Assembly (NCBI GenBank): GCA_964484135.1 | Contig: CAZAEL010000003.1 | Span: 1-64,000, forward strand | Source of the DNA: CAZAEL01 sp964484135 | Lineage (GTDB): Bacteria; Elusimicrobiota; Elusimicrobia; FEN-1173 | Direction of reading: 5' to 3' | DNA length: 64,000 nt | The notes under the pieces: model-generated | Told to the model about the DNA's origin: nothing | Databases searched by the model: none | The model's input: the letters and a program-made list of their open reading frames with translations, nothing else | Part shown: positions 43,414-52,240 of the stretch, piece after piece | How the letters are laid out: each line of letters starts with the position of its first letter | Numbering within the stretch: the first letter of the stretch is position 1 | Translations under genes and position numbers: made by a program

Positions 43414-44712
43414 ATGAACGACACCCCCCTGCTTTCCTTCGTTGACCGGCTCTACGTCCGGCTGACCGGGGAGCCCTCCTCGGAACGGGTCCGCGCCTTC
43501 GTTTCCCATCTGGGGTGGGTGTCCCTGGGTTTCGCCGTGGCCAAGGCCCTGACCGTGGCGGTCAACGTGCTGGCGGGCCGCTGGCTGGGACCGGCGGAGT
43601 ACGGCCGGTACAACCTGGCCCTGTCCGTGGGGGCCTTCTCCTCGCCGCTCATGTTCGGGGGCCTGTACCTCTCCGTGGTCCGCGCTGCGTCCCCCGCCGC
43701 TCCGCGGGACAGGGGCCGGTTTTACGGGACCACCCTCACCCTGGCCGCCGGCATGGGCCTCCTCTGGGGCGCGGCGTTTTGGGCGCTCCGGGGCCCTTTG
43801 GGCCGGTGGCTGGGGACGCCGCCTTTCCTGTACGGAGAAGGGATCGCGTACGGGGCCGCGTACGGGATCTTCCTCCTGATGACCTCTTTCTTGCAGGCGG
43901 AGTCCGATTTTCGTCTGCGGGCTTTCTCCGAGATGGTCTTCGCCGCCGTGTTTCTGGCGGCGTTCCTGGCGTGGGGCCGGCTGGACGAAACCCATGTGTC
44001 CGCGGTGGGGGCGCTCATCGCGGGGTACGCGGCCGGGGGCCTTTATCTTCTGACGCGGGAAGGCAGGCTTTTCCGCTTCGGTTTTTCGCGGGACGCCGCC
44101 GCGGCCCTGATCTCCTACGGCGCGTGGGCCATGGTTTCCGCGCTCTGCCAGTCGTTCCAGATGTTCTTCCTGCGTTTCGTGGTGAACCGGCACCTTTCCG
44201 CGGCGGACGTGGGGCTGTTGAGCGCGTACACCCTGTCCTCTCTGTTCCTGGGGTTTTACCTGGCCTGGATCTTCACCCTCGTCCTGTTCCCGGCCGCCGC
44301 CGCCCATCCGGACCGGGCCGCGTTGTGGCGAAAAATGCAAAAAGGCGGGGTGAGGCTGGCCCTGCCCCTGGCGGTTTTCTTCGGGCTGTCCCAGGCCGGG
44401 GCCCTGTGGGTTTTGGGCGACGATTACCTTTTCCGGTGGGACTTGCTGGCCCCCCTGTCCCTGACGGCGGTGGCGGCGGTGGGGCAGTCGGTCCTGAGCG
44501 GGTTGGCGGCGTCGGAGGGCGCAAGGGGGTTGCGGTGGACGGTGGGCGTGAACGCGGCCACGGCCCTGCTCACGGTCCTGATGGGGCTTTTCCTGATCCC
44601 GCGGTGGGGGTTGCGGGGGGCGGTGGCGACTTACCTGATCACGTACGCGGCGGGGCTTCTGCTTTTGATCCCCGCCCGAAAAATTTTGGAGCGCGCCCGC
44701 CCGGCCTTTTAG
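43414..44712 (+). CDS. Wzx-like polysaccharide flippase (MOP/MATE superfamily)
   Basis: 432-residue integral membrane protein with about 12 hydrophobic segments. The first half has GWVSLGFAVAKALTVAVNVLAGRWLGPAEYGRYNLALSVG, the usual start of oligosaccharide flippases. It probably moves undecaprenyl-linked repeat units to the outer leaflet. ATG 43414 has only a weak ribosome binding site. It is convergent with the carbamoyltransferase gene and their stop codons overlap by 3-4 bases. A second exporter system of ABC type lies 6 kb downstream, so two separate glycans may be made. Confidence 0.83.
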   Translation: MNDTPLLSFVDRLYVRLTGEPSSERVRAFVSHLGWVSLGFAVAKALTVAVNVLAGRWLGPAEYGRYNLALSVGAFSSPLMFGGLYLSVVRAASPAAPRDRGRFYGTTLTLAAGMGLLWGAAFWALRGPLGRWLGTPPFLYGEGIAYGAAYGIFLLMTSFLQAESDFRLRAFSEMVFAAVFLAAFLAWGRLDETHVSAVGALIAGYAAGGLYLLTREGRLFRFGFSRDAAAALISYGAWAMVSALCQSFQMFFLRFVVNRHLSAADVGLLSAYTLSSLFLGFYLAWIFTLVLFPAAAAHPDRAALWRKMQKGGVRLALPLAVFFGLSQAGALWVLGDDYLFRWDLLAPLSLTAVAAVGQSVLSGLAASEGARGLRWTVGVNAATALLTVLMGLFLIPRWGLRGAVATYLITYAAGLLLLIPARKILERARPAF

Positions 44713-46502
44713 GCCTTTTTGATCACCAGGCGGTTGCCCAGGACCAGGGCGTCCATGCCGCTTTTCGCGAAGGTGTTGAAGGCGTTTTCCGGCGTGGCGA
44801 CGATGGGCTCTCCCTTGAGGTTGAAGGAGGTGTTTAAGAGCACGGGCACGCCGGAAGCTTGGCCGAACGTTTCGATGAGCCGGTGATAGCGGGGGTTCGT
44901 CTCCTTAAACACCGTCTGGAGGCGGCCCGTGCCGTCCACGTGGGTGACCGCCGGGATTTTGTCCCGCATCGCCGGTTTCACGGGCGACACCATGAGCATG
45001 AAGCGGGGGGGATGGCGGCGCGCCGGGTCCGGCATGTCGAAATAATCCGCGGCCCGCTCCGCCAAGACGGACGGGGCGAAGGGGCGGAACGGCTCGCGGA
45101 ACTTGATCTTGACGTTCACGACGTCCTTCATGTCCGCCCGCCGGGGGTCCGCCAGGATGGACCGGTTGCCCAGGGCCCGGGGGCCCCATTCGAAAGCGCC
45201 CTGGTGCCATCCCACCACTTTCCCCGCCGTCAGCAGGTCCACCGCGCGGTCCAGCAGCCTGTCCTCTCCGTCGAAGGCTTCATGGGGGATGCCTTCTTTC
45301 CGCAGGAAGGCGTCCGCTTCTCCGTCGCCGTAGTCCTCTCCCCAATAGGCGTGGTCCATGACGAACCGCCGGGGCCGGCCCAGGGCCGCGTGGTAAACGT
45401 ACAACGCCGCGCCCAGGGCGCCGCCGGAGTCCCCGGCCGCGGGCTGGATGTAGATGTCCTCGAAGGGCGTCTCCTTCAACAGCCGGTAATTGGCCACGGA
45501 GTTGAGCGCCACCCCGCCCGCCAGGCAGAGCTTCTTGAGCCCCGTGCGTCGGTGCAGGTGGCGGGCCATGCGGATCACCACGTCCTCCGTCACCTTTTGG
45601 ATGCTGGCGGCCACGTCCGCGTAATACTGGTTGCGTTCCCGCTCCTCCCGGGTGGAGGGGATCGGGTCGTCGTACAGGCTGGTTTGGGCGGTCACGAAGC
45701 GGGCCCGGGGCGAACGGGGTTCCCCGAAAAGGTCCATGAATTTCCGGCGGAAGGTTTTCTCCCGGTGGTAGTAGAAACTGAAGTAGGACATGTCCAGGTC
45801 GAAGCTGCCGTCCTCGTACAATTTCAACAGCTTGAGGACCTTGTCTTCGTATTTGGGGGAACCGTAGGGCGCCATGCCCATGACCTTGTATTCCCCTTCG
45901 TTGACCTCAAAACCGAGAAACGCGGTGAAGGCCGAATAGAGCAGGCCCAGGGAATGGGGGAAACGCAGTTCCGCGAAAAGGTCGATGCGGTTCTCGCCTT
46001 TCCCGTCCCATTGGGCCGTGCCCCGGCCCAGGGTGGCGGTGCTCCATTCGCCCACCCCGTCCACCGTCATGACGGCGGCTTCCTCAAAAGGGGAAGAGTA
46101 CAGGGCGCTGGCCGCGTGGGACAGGTGGTGCTCCATGAAGAGGATTTTTTCGGCCGGGACCCCCAGTTGTTCCTGGATGAGGTTTTTGACCCACAGCTTG
46201 TCGCCCAGCCAGGCGATCATGGAGTCGCGGAACACGGCGCCGGATCGGGGATATCCCGCCAGGACGCTCATGAGCAGCCGCTCGAATTTCCGGAAAGGTT
46301 TTTCATAGAACACGACGTGATCCAGGTCGCCGGCGGCGATCCCGCCTTTTTTCAGGCAAAATCGGATGGCGTTGAGGGGGAAGTCATGGTCGTGCTTCTT
46401 GCGGCTGAACCGTTCCTCCTCCGCGGCGGCGACCAGGAGGCCGTCTTTGAGCAGGGCGGCGGCCGCGTCGTGGTAGAAACAGCTGAGGCCGAGGATATTC
46501 AT
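44709..46502 (-). CDS. NodU/CmcH-type carbamoyltransferase
   Basis: Transfers a carbamoyl group from carbamoyl phosphate to a hydroxyl, here probably a sugar. 597 residues. The N-terminal Kae1-like domain starts with MNILGLSCFYHDAAAAL and EEERFSRKKHD and has the metal-binding HHLSHAASALYSSPF. The C-terminal YrdC-like domain has WHQGAFEWGPRALGNRSILADPR and LNTSFNLKGEPIV. The true start is the ATG at 46502, four bases after the preceding small gene; longer versions have no homology. A three-gene minus-strand operon precedes it: SDR, small membrane protein, carbamoyltransferase. Carbamoyl phosphate plus ATP would be the donors, by family knowledge. Confidence 0.9.
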   Translation of the reverse strand: MNILGLSCFYHDAAAALLKDGLLVAAAEEERFSRKKHDHDFPLNAIRFCLKKGGIAAGDLDHVVFYEKPFRKFERLLMSVLAGYPRSGAVFRDSMIAWLGDKLWVKNLIQEQLGVPAEKILFMEHHLSHAASALYSSPFEEAAVMTVDGVGEWSTATLGRGTAQWDGKGENRIDLFAELRFPHSLGLLYSAFTAFLGFEVNEGEYKVMGMAPYGSPKYEDKVLKLLKLYEDGSFDLDMSYFSFYYHREKTFRRKFMDLFGEPRSPRARFVTAQTSLYDDPIPSTREERERNQYYADVAASIQKVTEDVVIRMARHLHRRTGLKKLCLAGGVALNSVANYRLLKETPFEDIYIQPAAGDSGGALGAALYVYHAALGRPRRFVMDHAYWGEDYGDGEADAFLRKEGIPHEAFDGEDRLLDRAVDLLTAGKVVGWHQGAFEWGPRALGNRSILADPRRADMKDVVNVKIKFREPFRPFAPSVLAERAADYFDMPDPARRHPPRFMLMVSPVKPAMRDKIPAVTHVDGTGRLQTVFKETNPRYHRLIETFGQASGVPVLLNTSFNLKGEPIVATPENAFNTFAKSGMDALVLGNRLVIKKA

Positions 46503-46506
46503 GGGT

Positions 46507-46743
46507 TCAGGACTGTTTCTTGAGGTCTTCGAGGGATCGGTCCCGTGTTTCCCGGGGGACCCAGCCGGAGGCCCTGTCCCGGGTCTTGAGGCGCAGGGGA
46601 TCCATGAACACCTTGACCAGGAGGCCGAAAGGGAGGAGGAGGGTGTCATAGAGCAGGATCAAAACCAGGCGGGTCTGGAAAACCCCGATGGCGTGGGCGA
46701 TCTTTTTCCAGCCGGCCCAGAGGCGTTTGAGAGAGTCGGCCAT
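46507..46743 (-). CDS. Small membrane protein of the kind found beside carbamoyltransferases (SxtJ-like context)
   Basis: 78 aa. MADSLKRLWAGWKKIAHAIGVFQTRL is followed by one hydrophobic segment (about residues 27-45, LVLILLYDTLLLPFGLLV) and a charged, cytoplasm-type tail ending in DLKKQS. The ATG shares one base with the SDR stop (TGATG) and the stop lies four bases before the carbamoyltransferase ATG. Codon usage matches the neighbours, and short proteins with this WKKIAHxIGxFQ-type start are familiar next to such carbamoyltransferases. I know of no established function; partner or scaffold for the enzyme is an inference. Confidence 0.75.
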   Translation of the reverse strand: MADSLKRLWAGWKKIAHAIGVFQTRLVLILLYDTLLLPFGLLVKVFMDPLRLKTRDRASGWVPRETRDRSLEDLKKQS

Positions 46744-47531
46744 CAAAGGCCCCGGGTGGCCCCGCCGTCCACCACCAGCGTGGCGCCGGTGATGTAGGAG
46801 GCCCGTTCCGAGCACAGGAAGACCACGGCGTCCGCGAACTCCTCCGGGCGGCCCGCGCGGCCCAAGGGGATGCCGGCCGTCAGGGATTCCAGGGCTTGTT
46901 CCCGGGTCCGTCCGGTTTTCCGGGCGCCGGCTTCGAGGAGCGAGGCCAGGCGGTCCGTGAGGAAGCTGCCCGGGGCCGCGTTGTTCACGAGGATGCCGTC
47001 CTTGGCCGTTTCCTCGGCCAGGGACTTGGCCATGGCCGTGACCCCGGAACGAAGGGCGTTGCTCAGCACCATGTGGACGGCGGGTTGTCTGACCGTGACG
47101 CTGGTCAGGTTGACGATCCGTCCCCAGCGGTTTTTCTTCATGGCGGGAAGGGCGGCGCGGATGAGCCTGACCGCGCTCATGAGGGTCAAGTCCACGGCGG
47201 CGCGCCATTGGTCCTCCGTGATTTCCCGAAAGGCGCCGGGAGGCGGACCGCCCGCGTTGGTCACCAGGATGTCCAGCCGCCCGAAGCGCGCCACGGTTTT
47301 TTCGACCAAAAGACCGGCCGTGTCCGGCAGGGACAGGTCCCCGGCCAGGGGAAGAATTTCGGCCTTCGTCTCGGCCTCTATTTGCCGGGCCGTTTGTCGG
47401 AGCGCCGCGCCGTCGCGGCCGTTGACGGCCACCGCAGCGCCTTCCCGCGCCAGGGCCGTTGCCACGGCCCGGCCCAGCCCCTTTGAACCGGCCGCCACCA
47501 GCGCGACCCTGCCTTTCAGTCCCAGGTCCAT
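46743..47531 (-). CDS. Short-chain dehydrogenase/reductase with atypical active site
   Basis: 262 aa, annotated in many genomes as 3-oxoacyl-ACP reductase-like. The NAD(P) motif AAGSKGLGRA, the NAGG region and the C-terminal SYITGATLVVDGGATRGL are standard. In the usual YxxxK position it has a HMVLSNALRSGV segment, so the catalytic Tyr and Lys are replaced while the preceding Ser (TSVTV) is kept. This fits a known SDR subgroup. The substrate is unknown. GGGAGGGG lies 9 nt ahead of the ATG. First gene of the minus-strand operon that ends with the carbamoyltransferase. Confidence 0.85.
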   Translation of the reverse strand: MDLGLKGRVALVAAGSKGLGRAVATALAREGAAVAVNGRDGAALRQTARQIEAETKAEILPLAGDLSLPDTAGLLVEKTVARFGRLDILVTNAGGPPPGAFREITEDQWRAAVDLTLMSAVRLIRAALPAMKKNRWGRIVNLTSVTVRQPAVHMVLSNALRSGVTAMAKSLAEETAKDGILVNNAAPGSFLTDRLASLLEAGARKTGRTREQALESLTAGIPLGRAGRPEEFADAVVFLCSERASYITGATLVVDGGATRGL

Positions 47532-47584
47532 TTTTTCTGGCCCCTCCCGAACCTATTAGATACAATTTGAAACGTCTTTATTCA
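47532..47584. promoter_or_regulatory. Divergent promoter region
   Basis: This 53-bp AT-rich gap separates divergent genes. On the + strand, TACAAT (47561-47566) could be a -10 but has no clear -35. On the minus strand, a TTGAAT and a downstream TCTAAT are candidate boxes at slightly long spacing. The strong ribosome binding site for the minus gene lies here; the plus gene has none. Confidence 0.4.
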
Positions 47585-48844
47585 ATGAGAGAGATGACCG
47601 CCCAAGACAATCTTCGCCGACATCTGGCGCTCTTCCGGAGGGCTTCCCTGGGCCTGACGGCCCTCTGCCTCCCCTTGTCCATCGCGGCCGCCAACATCGC
47701 CTGCGGCCTGGCTTTGCTGGCGCTCATGGCGGAGACGGCCGTCCCCGCGTGCCGCCGCCCCTATCGTCGGACCGGGCTGGAACTTCCCTGGCTGGGCCTG
47801 ATGGCGGCGTCCGCGGCCGGCGTCCTCTTTTCCGCGGATCCCGGCCACGCCCTCAAAAAATCGGGCGATGAAATCCTGATCCTTTTTTTTCTGGCCGCGT
47901 CCCAGGGCCAGGACGAAGAAGACGCCAAGCGGAACATGGACCTGTTTTTGATGTCCTCCGCGGCCGCGGCGTTGTGGAGCCTCTTCCAGGCGTCCCTGGG
48001 CATCCTGCGGGGGCCGGACGGCGCCCTGGACCATGTGCCCGGGTGGGCCCATTCTCTGCCCGCCGTCGTGTTGAGGGAGCTGGCCACGCCCGCGGGCCGG
48101 GGCCTGGGCTTCTACAGCCATCCGCTGACGTTCGCCGGCGTCATGACCCTGGGGTTCTTTTTGGCGCTGGGGCGATGGGCGGAAGGGCGGCCTCCCCGTT
48201 CCGGGCTCGCGTGGGCGGCGGCCGGCGTTCTGTGGCTCGGCCTCATGGCCAGCGGGGGGCGGACCGCATTGGCCGCGTCCGCCGCGTTCGGCGTCGGGTA
48301 TCTTTTTTGGAAACGGTCCCGATGGGCCTGGGCCGCTCTGGCGGTCTTTCTGGCGGCCGCAGGGCTCTGGATGTCTTCTCCGGCGAAGCGGGAACGGATG
48401 TCCCTGTCCCATCCGTCCGCCCAGTTGCGCCTGGGGCTGTGGCGCGCCTCCTGGGCGGAATTCAAAAAGGACCCTTTGACCGGCCGGGGGCCGGGCCAAT
48501 TCCACGTGTCCACCAAGGAACTGTCCGGGGAGGTGGACTATCCCGAGATGGTCTGGTCCGAGTCCCACAACATCGCGCTTCAGGCGCTGGTGGAAAAGGG
48601 GCTGCTGGGCTTTGCGGCGCTGTCATGGTTTATGGTCGCCCTGGGCCGGATATTCGTCCGCGGTGCTTCTCAAGACGGGCGGGGAGGGCTTTTTTGGGGG
48701 TTCCTCGCGCTCCTGACAACAGGCGCCACGGAGTCCTGGACCCAGGATTCGGAAGTGATCATGGCGTTGTATTTTCTGGCGGGCACGGTTTCCGCGGGTT
48801 TACACAAAAATCCCCGGTTTTTGCAACGGGAACAATCGGGTTAA
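47585..48844 (+). CDS. O-antigen ligase / polymerase-like membrane protein
   Basis: 419 residues with about 10-12 hydrophobic segments. The Wzy_C/WaaL signature appears as GRGPGQF and ESHNIALQALVEKGLLGF, with the large periplasmic loop between. It would either polymerise repeat units or ligate a glycan to a lipid core. Start ATG 47585 (MREM) is followed by a second in-frame ATG 9 nt later; neither has a clear ribosome binding site. It reads away from the minus-strand carbamoyltransferase operon. WaaL and Wzy are not separable by sequence alone. Confidence 0.85.
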   Translation: MREMTAQDNLRRHLALFRRASLGLTALCLPLSIAAANIACGLALLALMAETAVPACRRPYRRTGLELPWLGLMAASAAGVLFSADPGHALKKSGDEILILFFLAASQGQDEEDAKRNMDLFLMSSAAAALWSLFQASLGILRGPDGALDHVPGWAHSLPAVVLRELATPAGRGLGFYSHPLTFAGVMTLGFFLALGRWAEGRPPRSGLAWAAAGVLWLGLMASGGRTALAASAAFGVGYLFWKRSRWAWAALAVFLAAAGLWMSSPAKRERMSLSHPSAQLRLGLWRASWAEFKKDPLTGRGPGQFHVSTKELSGEVDYPEMVWSESHNIALQALVEKGLLGFAALSWFMVALGRIFVRGASQDGRGGLFWGFLALLTTGATESWTQDSEVIMALYFLAGTVSAGLHKNPRFLQREQSG

Positions 48845-48859
48845 ATCAATCGAAATTCA

Positions 48860-48888
48860 TTGACAGGATGCGGTGAATATGGTGTAAT
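48860..48888 (+). promoter_or_regulatory. Promoter for the regulator-gmd-ABC polysaccharide operon
   Basis: TTGACA (48860-48865), a 17-bp spacer and TGTAAT (48883-48888) form a strong sigma70-type promoter, 16 nt after the ligase stop. Transcription would start about 48895, exactly where a terminator-like hairpin begins. Confidence 0.75.
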
Positions 48889-48894
48889 GATCTT

Positions 48895-48920
48895 GCCCAT
48901 CCGAACAATGGGCTTTTTTT
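48895..48920 (+). terminator. Terminator-like hairpin in the leader of the winged-helix regulator
   Basis: GCCCAT and ATGGGC pair perfectly around a 7-nt loop and are followed by seven Ts (48914-48920). It could terminate transcription from the upstream ligase gene. Because the promoter at 48860 starts transcripts right at this stem, it could also cap or attenuate the new message. Confidence 0.7.
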
Positions 48921-48931
48921 GTTTCTTTTTC

Positions 48932-48946
48932 GTTCAAACATTGAAC
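48932..48946. promoter_or_regulatory. Small palindrome just before the regulator start
   Basis: GTTCAA and TTGAAC are separated by three bases and end 3 nt before the regulator ATG, where a ribosome binding site would normally lie. None is visible. The site may be an operator for autoregulation or an RNA structure limiting translation. This is an inference from position and symmetry. Confidence 0.4.
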
Positions 48947-48949
48947 AAA

Positions 48950-49527
48950 ATGGACGAATCCTCCTTAAACGACAAGACTTACCGGGTCATGGAAGTCCTC
49001 TCCCACGGACGGGAATTGTCCCAACGGGAAGTGGCGGCGCAGGCCGGACTTTCCCTCGGGATGGTCAACCTCATTTTGAAACGCCTCCTCCAGACGGGTT
49101 ACATCAAGGCCGCCAACCTCGACCGAAAAAAAATGGAATACATCCTGACGCCCAAGGGCATTGCGGAGCGCATGGGCCGTTCCTATCAGTATTTGATCCG
49201 CGCGTACCGCACTTTTCACGAATCCCAAAAGCGGGTGGAGGCGCTCATCCATCCGTTGCTGGCCAAAGGGCACCGAAAGTTCGTGGTCCTGGGCGCCGGC
49301 GAGATCGCCCAGCTGGTTCAGATGACGCTGATCAGCCAGGGCGGATCGGAGGTGCGGGTGACCATGCGGGCCGACAACGGGGTCCGGCCCGGGCCGGAGG
49401 AGGTCGTGCTGGACTGCCGCCTGGGCCAGGAGGGGGGATCCGTGGGGGTTTCCGTCCTGGAGGAGATTTTGAACACAATGCCGCCGGTTGAACCGACCGG
49501 GACGGCCATGCTTGAGAGGAGAGTGGG

Positions 49528-49531
<4 letters not shown>
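48950..49531 (+). CDS. Winged-helix transcriptional regulator at the head of the polysaccharide operon
   Basis: 193 residues. The N-terminal helix-turn-helix (YRVMEVLSHGRELSQREVAAQAGLSLGMVNLILKRLLQTGYI in outline) is MarR/winged-helix-like, followed by the wing LDRKKMEYILTPKGI. After a helical linker, residues ~105-180 have a VVLGAGEIAQLVQMTL stretch that resembles a Rossmann-like or sugar-sensing fold. MDESS is chosen as start; upstream in-frame ATGs run through the terminator and lack homology. The stop overlaps the gmd ATG (ATGA), so it is made together with the operon it probably controls. The effector is unknown. Confidence 0.83.
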
Positions 49532-50507
<976 letters not shown>

Positions 50508-50511
<4 letters not shown>

Positions 50512-51347
50512 CCGTTTCGGCAGCCGGCCAGGCCATCGAGGCCGCGCGCTTTCGGTTTCTCTCATCCCTTCAGCGGGGGGGCGAGGAGGTCAAACGCTAC
50601 CTCTTCGCAGGCTGGGCCATGTACATCCAGGACCTCAAGTACCGCTACAGCATGGCCCTGCTCGGCTGGTTCTGGTTTTTCATCGGGCCACTCCTGGCGG
50701 TCCTGCCCTATATCGCGCTGGGGAAACATTTTGAGATGGGCGCCAAGGGTTCGAACGTGCGTTATGAAGTCTACGCCCTGGTGGGGGCCATGCTTTGGCA
50801 GGTTTTCTGGAGCGCGGTCAACCTGCCGCAGATGATGCTCCGGCGGTTCAAACGCTACCTGCGCGAGATCAACATCCCGCCCGGGCTTATCCTCATGGTC
50901 TGCGCCTTCGGCATCCTGACCAATTCGGTCGTCCAGATCGCCGTTCTGATCGGGACGATCCTCGTTTCCATGTCGATCACCCCCTCGTTCCTTCTGGGGA
51001 TGCTCACCATCCCGGTCCTCATGCTGTGCGGGTTCTCCATCGGGATCTTCATCGCGCCGGTGGGCATCATCTACCGCGATTTCCGTTACGGGATGACCTA
51101 CCTCTCCACGCTTTTCCTCATGACCTCCCCGATCTTTTACGCCATCCCGGAGCACGGTTTCCTGCGCGCGATCAACCTATGCAACCCGGTGACCTACCTT
51201 ATCGGCGTCCCGCGGGACTGGTTCATCGGAGAGTTCCACTGGAACGATCTCTTTTTCCTTCCATCCGTGCTGGTGTTCGTGGCTTTGTTGTCATTCGGGT
51301 TCAAATTCTACCGGCGGGCCATCGCCGTGGCCCTGGAGAACATGTGA
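50508..51347 (+). CDS. ABC-2 type polysaccharide/polyol phosphate export permease (Wzm-like)
   Basis: 279-residue inner-membrane protein with six hydrophobic segments and the ABC-2 export signature (DLKYRYSMALLGWFWFFIGPLLAV near the start, then NIPPGLILMVCAFGILTNSVVQ, and IIYRDFRYGMTYLSTLFLMTSPIFYAIPE). It pairs with the next gene, a Wzt-type ATPase homologue, in exporting a lipid-linked polysaccharide. The start is GTG 50508 overlapping the gmd stop (GTGA). The stop overlaps the ATPase gene by 4 nt. Confidence 0.9.
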
Positions 51348-52240
51348 CGCCCGACGCCGCTGTCTTGCCGGAGGCCCCCGCGGCCCCGCCGTCGTCCGTC
51401 GGCCCGGTGGATCCCGTCATGGTGTTCGACCATGTCGGGCAGATTTTTTGCAGCAAGTTCGATTTCCGGCGGAAGTACGCCATCCGATACATGTTCTATT
51501 GGGAGAGGAAGCGCAAGCGGCCCCTCAGGCCCGGCGAGTTCTACGCCGTCGACGACGTTTCGTTCGCCGTCAACCGCGGCGACGTCTTTTGGGTCGTGGG
51601 TACGCCGGGCTCCGGGAAGACGTCCCTCGCCAAGCTGATGATCGGGTCCCTGTGCCCGGACGTCGGGCGCGTCCGGAGCCGGGGCGTCGTGCGCCTCGTC
51701 AGTTCCAAGTTCCGCTGGAACGGCATGATGACCGTCCGCGAAAACCTTGAGTTCCTCGGCATGCTCCATGGCCTGCCGAAGGCGAGGTTGCGGGGTTTCG
51801 CCGACGAGATCCTGGCATTCTGCGGGGCGGCGGATCAGGCGGACATCACGGCGGGGAACTTCACGAAGAAGGCGTTCGATAACATGACGCTCGCCGCCTT
51901 CCTCTTCGCGCCGGCGGATATCTATATCTTCGACTCGAAGGTCACGTTGGGCGACGGCGAAATGGGAAAAAAGTTCGCGGATTGGGCGCGCCTGCATCTG
52001 GCGGGGAAGACCCTCATCGTCATCACCACCGGCACGCGCTTTCCGCTGGAGTTCGCCCCCAACCGTGGTCTCCTCCTCCATGAGGGAAAGGCCGAATGGC
52101 AGGGGCCGGCGTCCGGCCTGGTGCCGGCGTACCGGGCCCTCGAAGCCCGCCTTGCCGCCGAGAAGGCCAAGGAGGTCGAGCGGCCGACCGGCCTGGAAGA
52201 CGAGGACGATCTCGAAGAGGAGGAGCTACGCGCCATATGA
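51344..52240 (+). CDS. Wzt-like ABC ATPase homologue with degenerate catalytic motifs
   Basis: 298 aa, located where the export ATPase should be. Walker A is intact (GTPGSGKT, 86-93). The signature region reads NFTKKAFDN (172-180), with no SGG/SSG core. Walker B reads IYIFDS (193-198), so the catalytic Glu is Ser198. The switch His region reads VITTGTRF (227-234), with no His. Wzt proteins normally have VLAVGD after Walker B; here it is KVTLGD, which confirms the alignment. ATP binding is plausible but hydrolysis is doubtful. The C-terminus is short and acidic (DEDDLEEEELRAI), lacking the O-antigen-binding domain of some Wzt. Start GTG 51344. Confidence 0.8.
   Translation: MTPDAAVLPEAPAAPPSSVGPVDPVMVFDHVGQIFCSKFDFRRKYAIRYMFYWERKRKRPLRPGEFYAVDDVSFAVNRGDVFWVVGTPGSGKTSLAKLMIGSLCPDVGRVRSRGVVRLVSSKFRWNGMMTVRENLEFLGMLHGLPKARLRGFADEILAFCGAADQADITAGNFTKKAFDNMTLAAFLFAPADIYIFDSKVTLGDGEMGKKFADWARLHLAGKTLIVITTGTRFPLEFAPNRGLLLHEGKAEWQGPASGLVPAYRALEARLAAEKAKEVERPTGLEDEDDLEEEELRAI

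Noticed and set aside
44700..44720. Bidirectional terminator between the convergent flippase and carbamoyltransferase genes
   Set aside because: Only a 4-bp GGCC stem with short T/A runs is present, overlapping both stop codons. This is too weak to support.
48908..48949. Upstream ATG for the winged-helix regulator
   Set aside because: It would translate the terminator stem and T-run into a Phe-rich stretch without homology.
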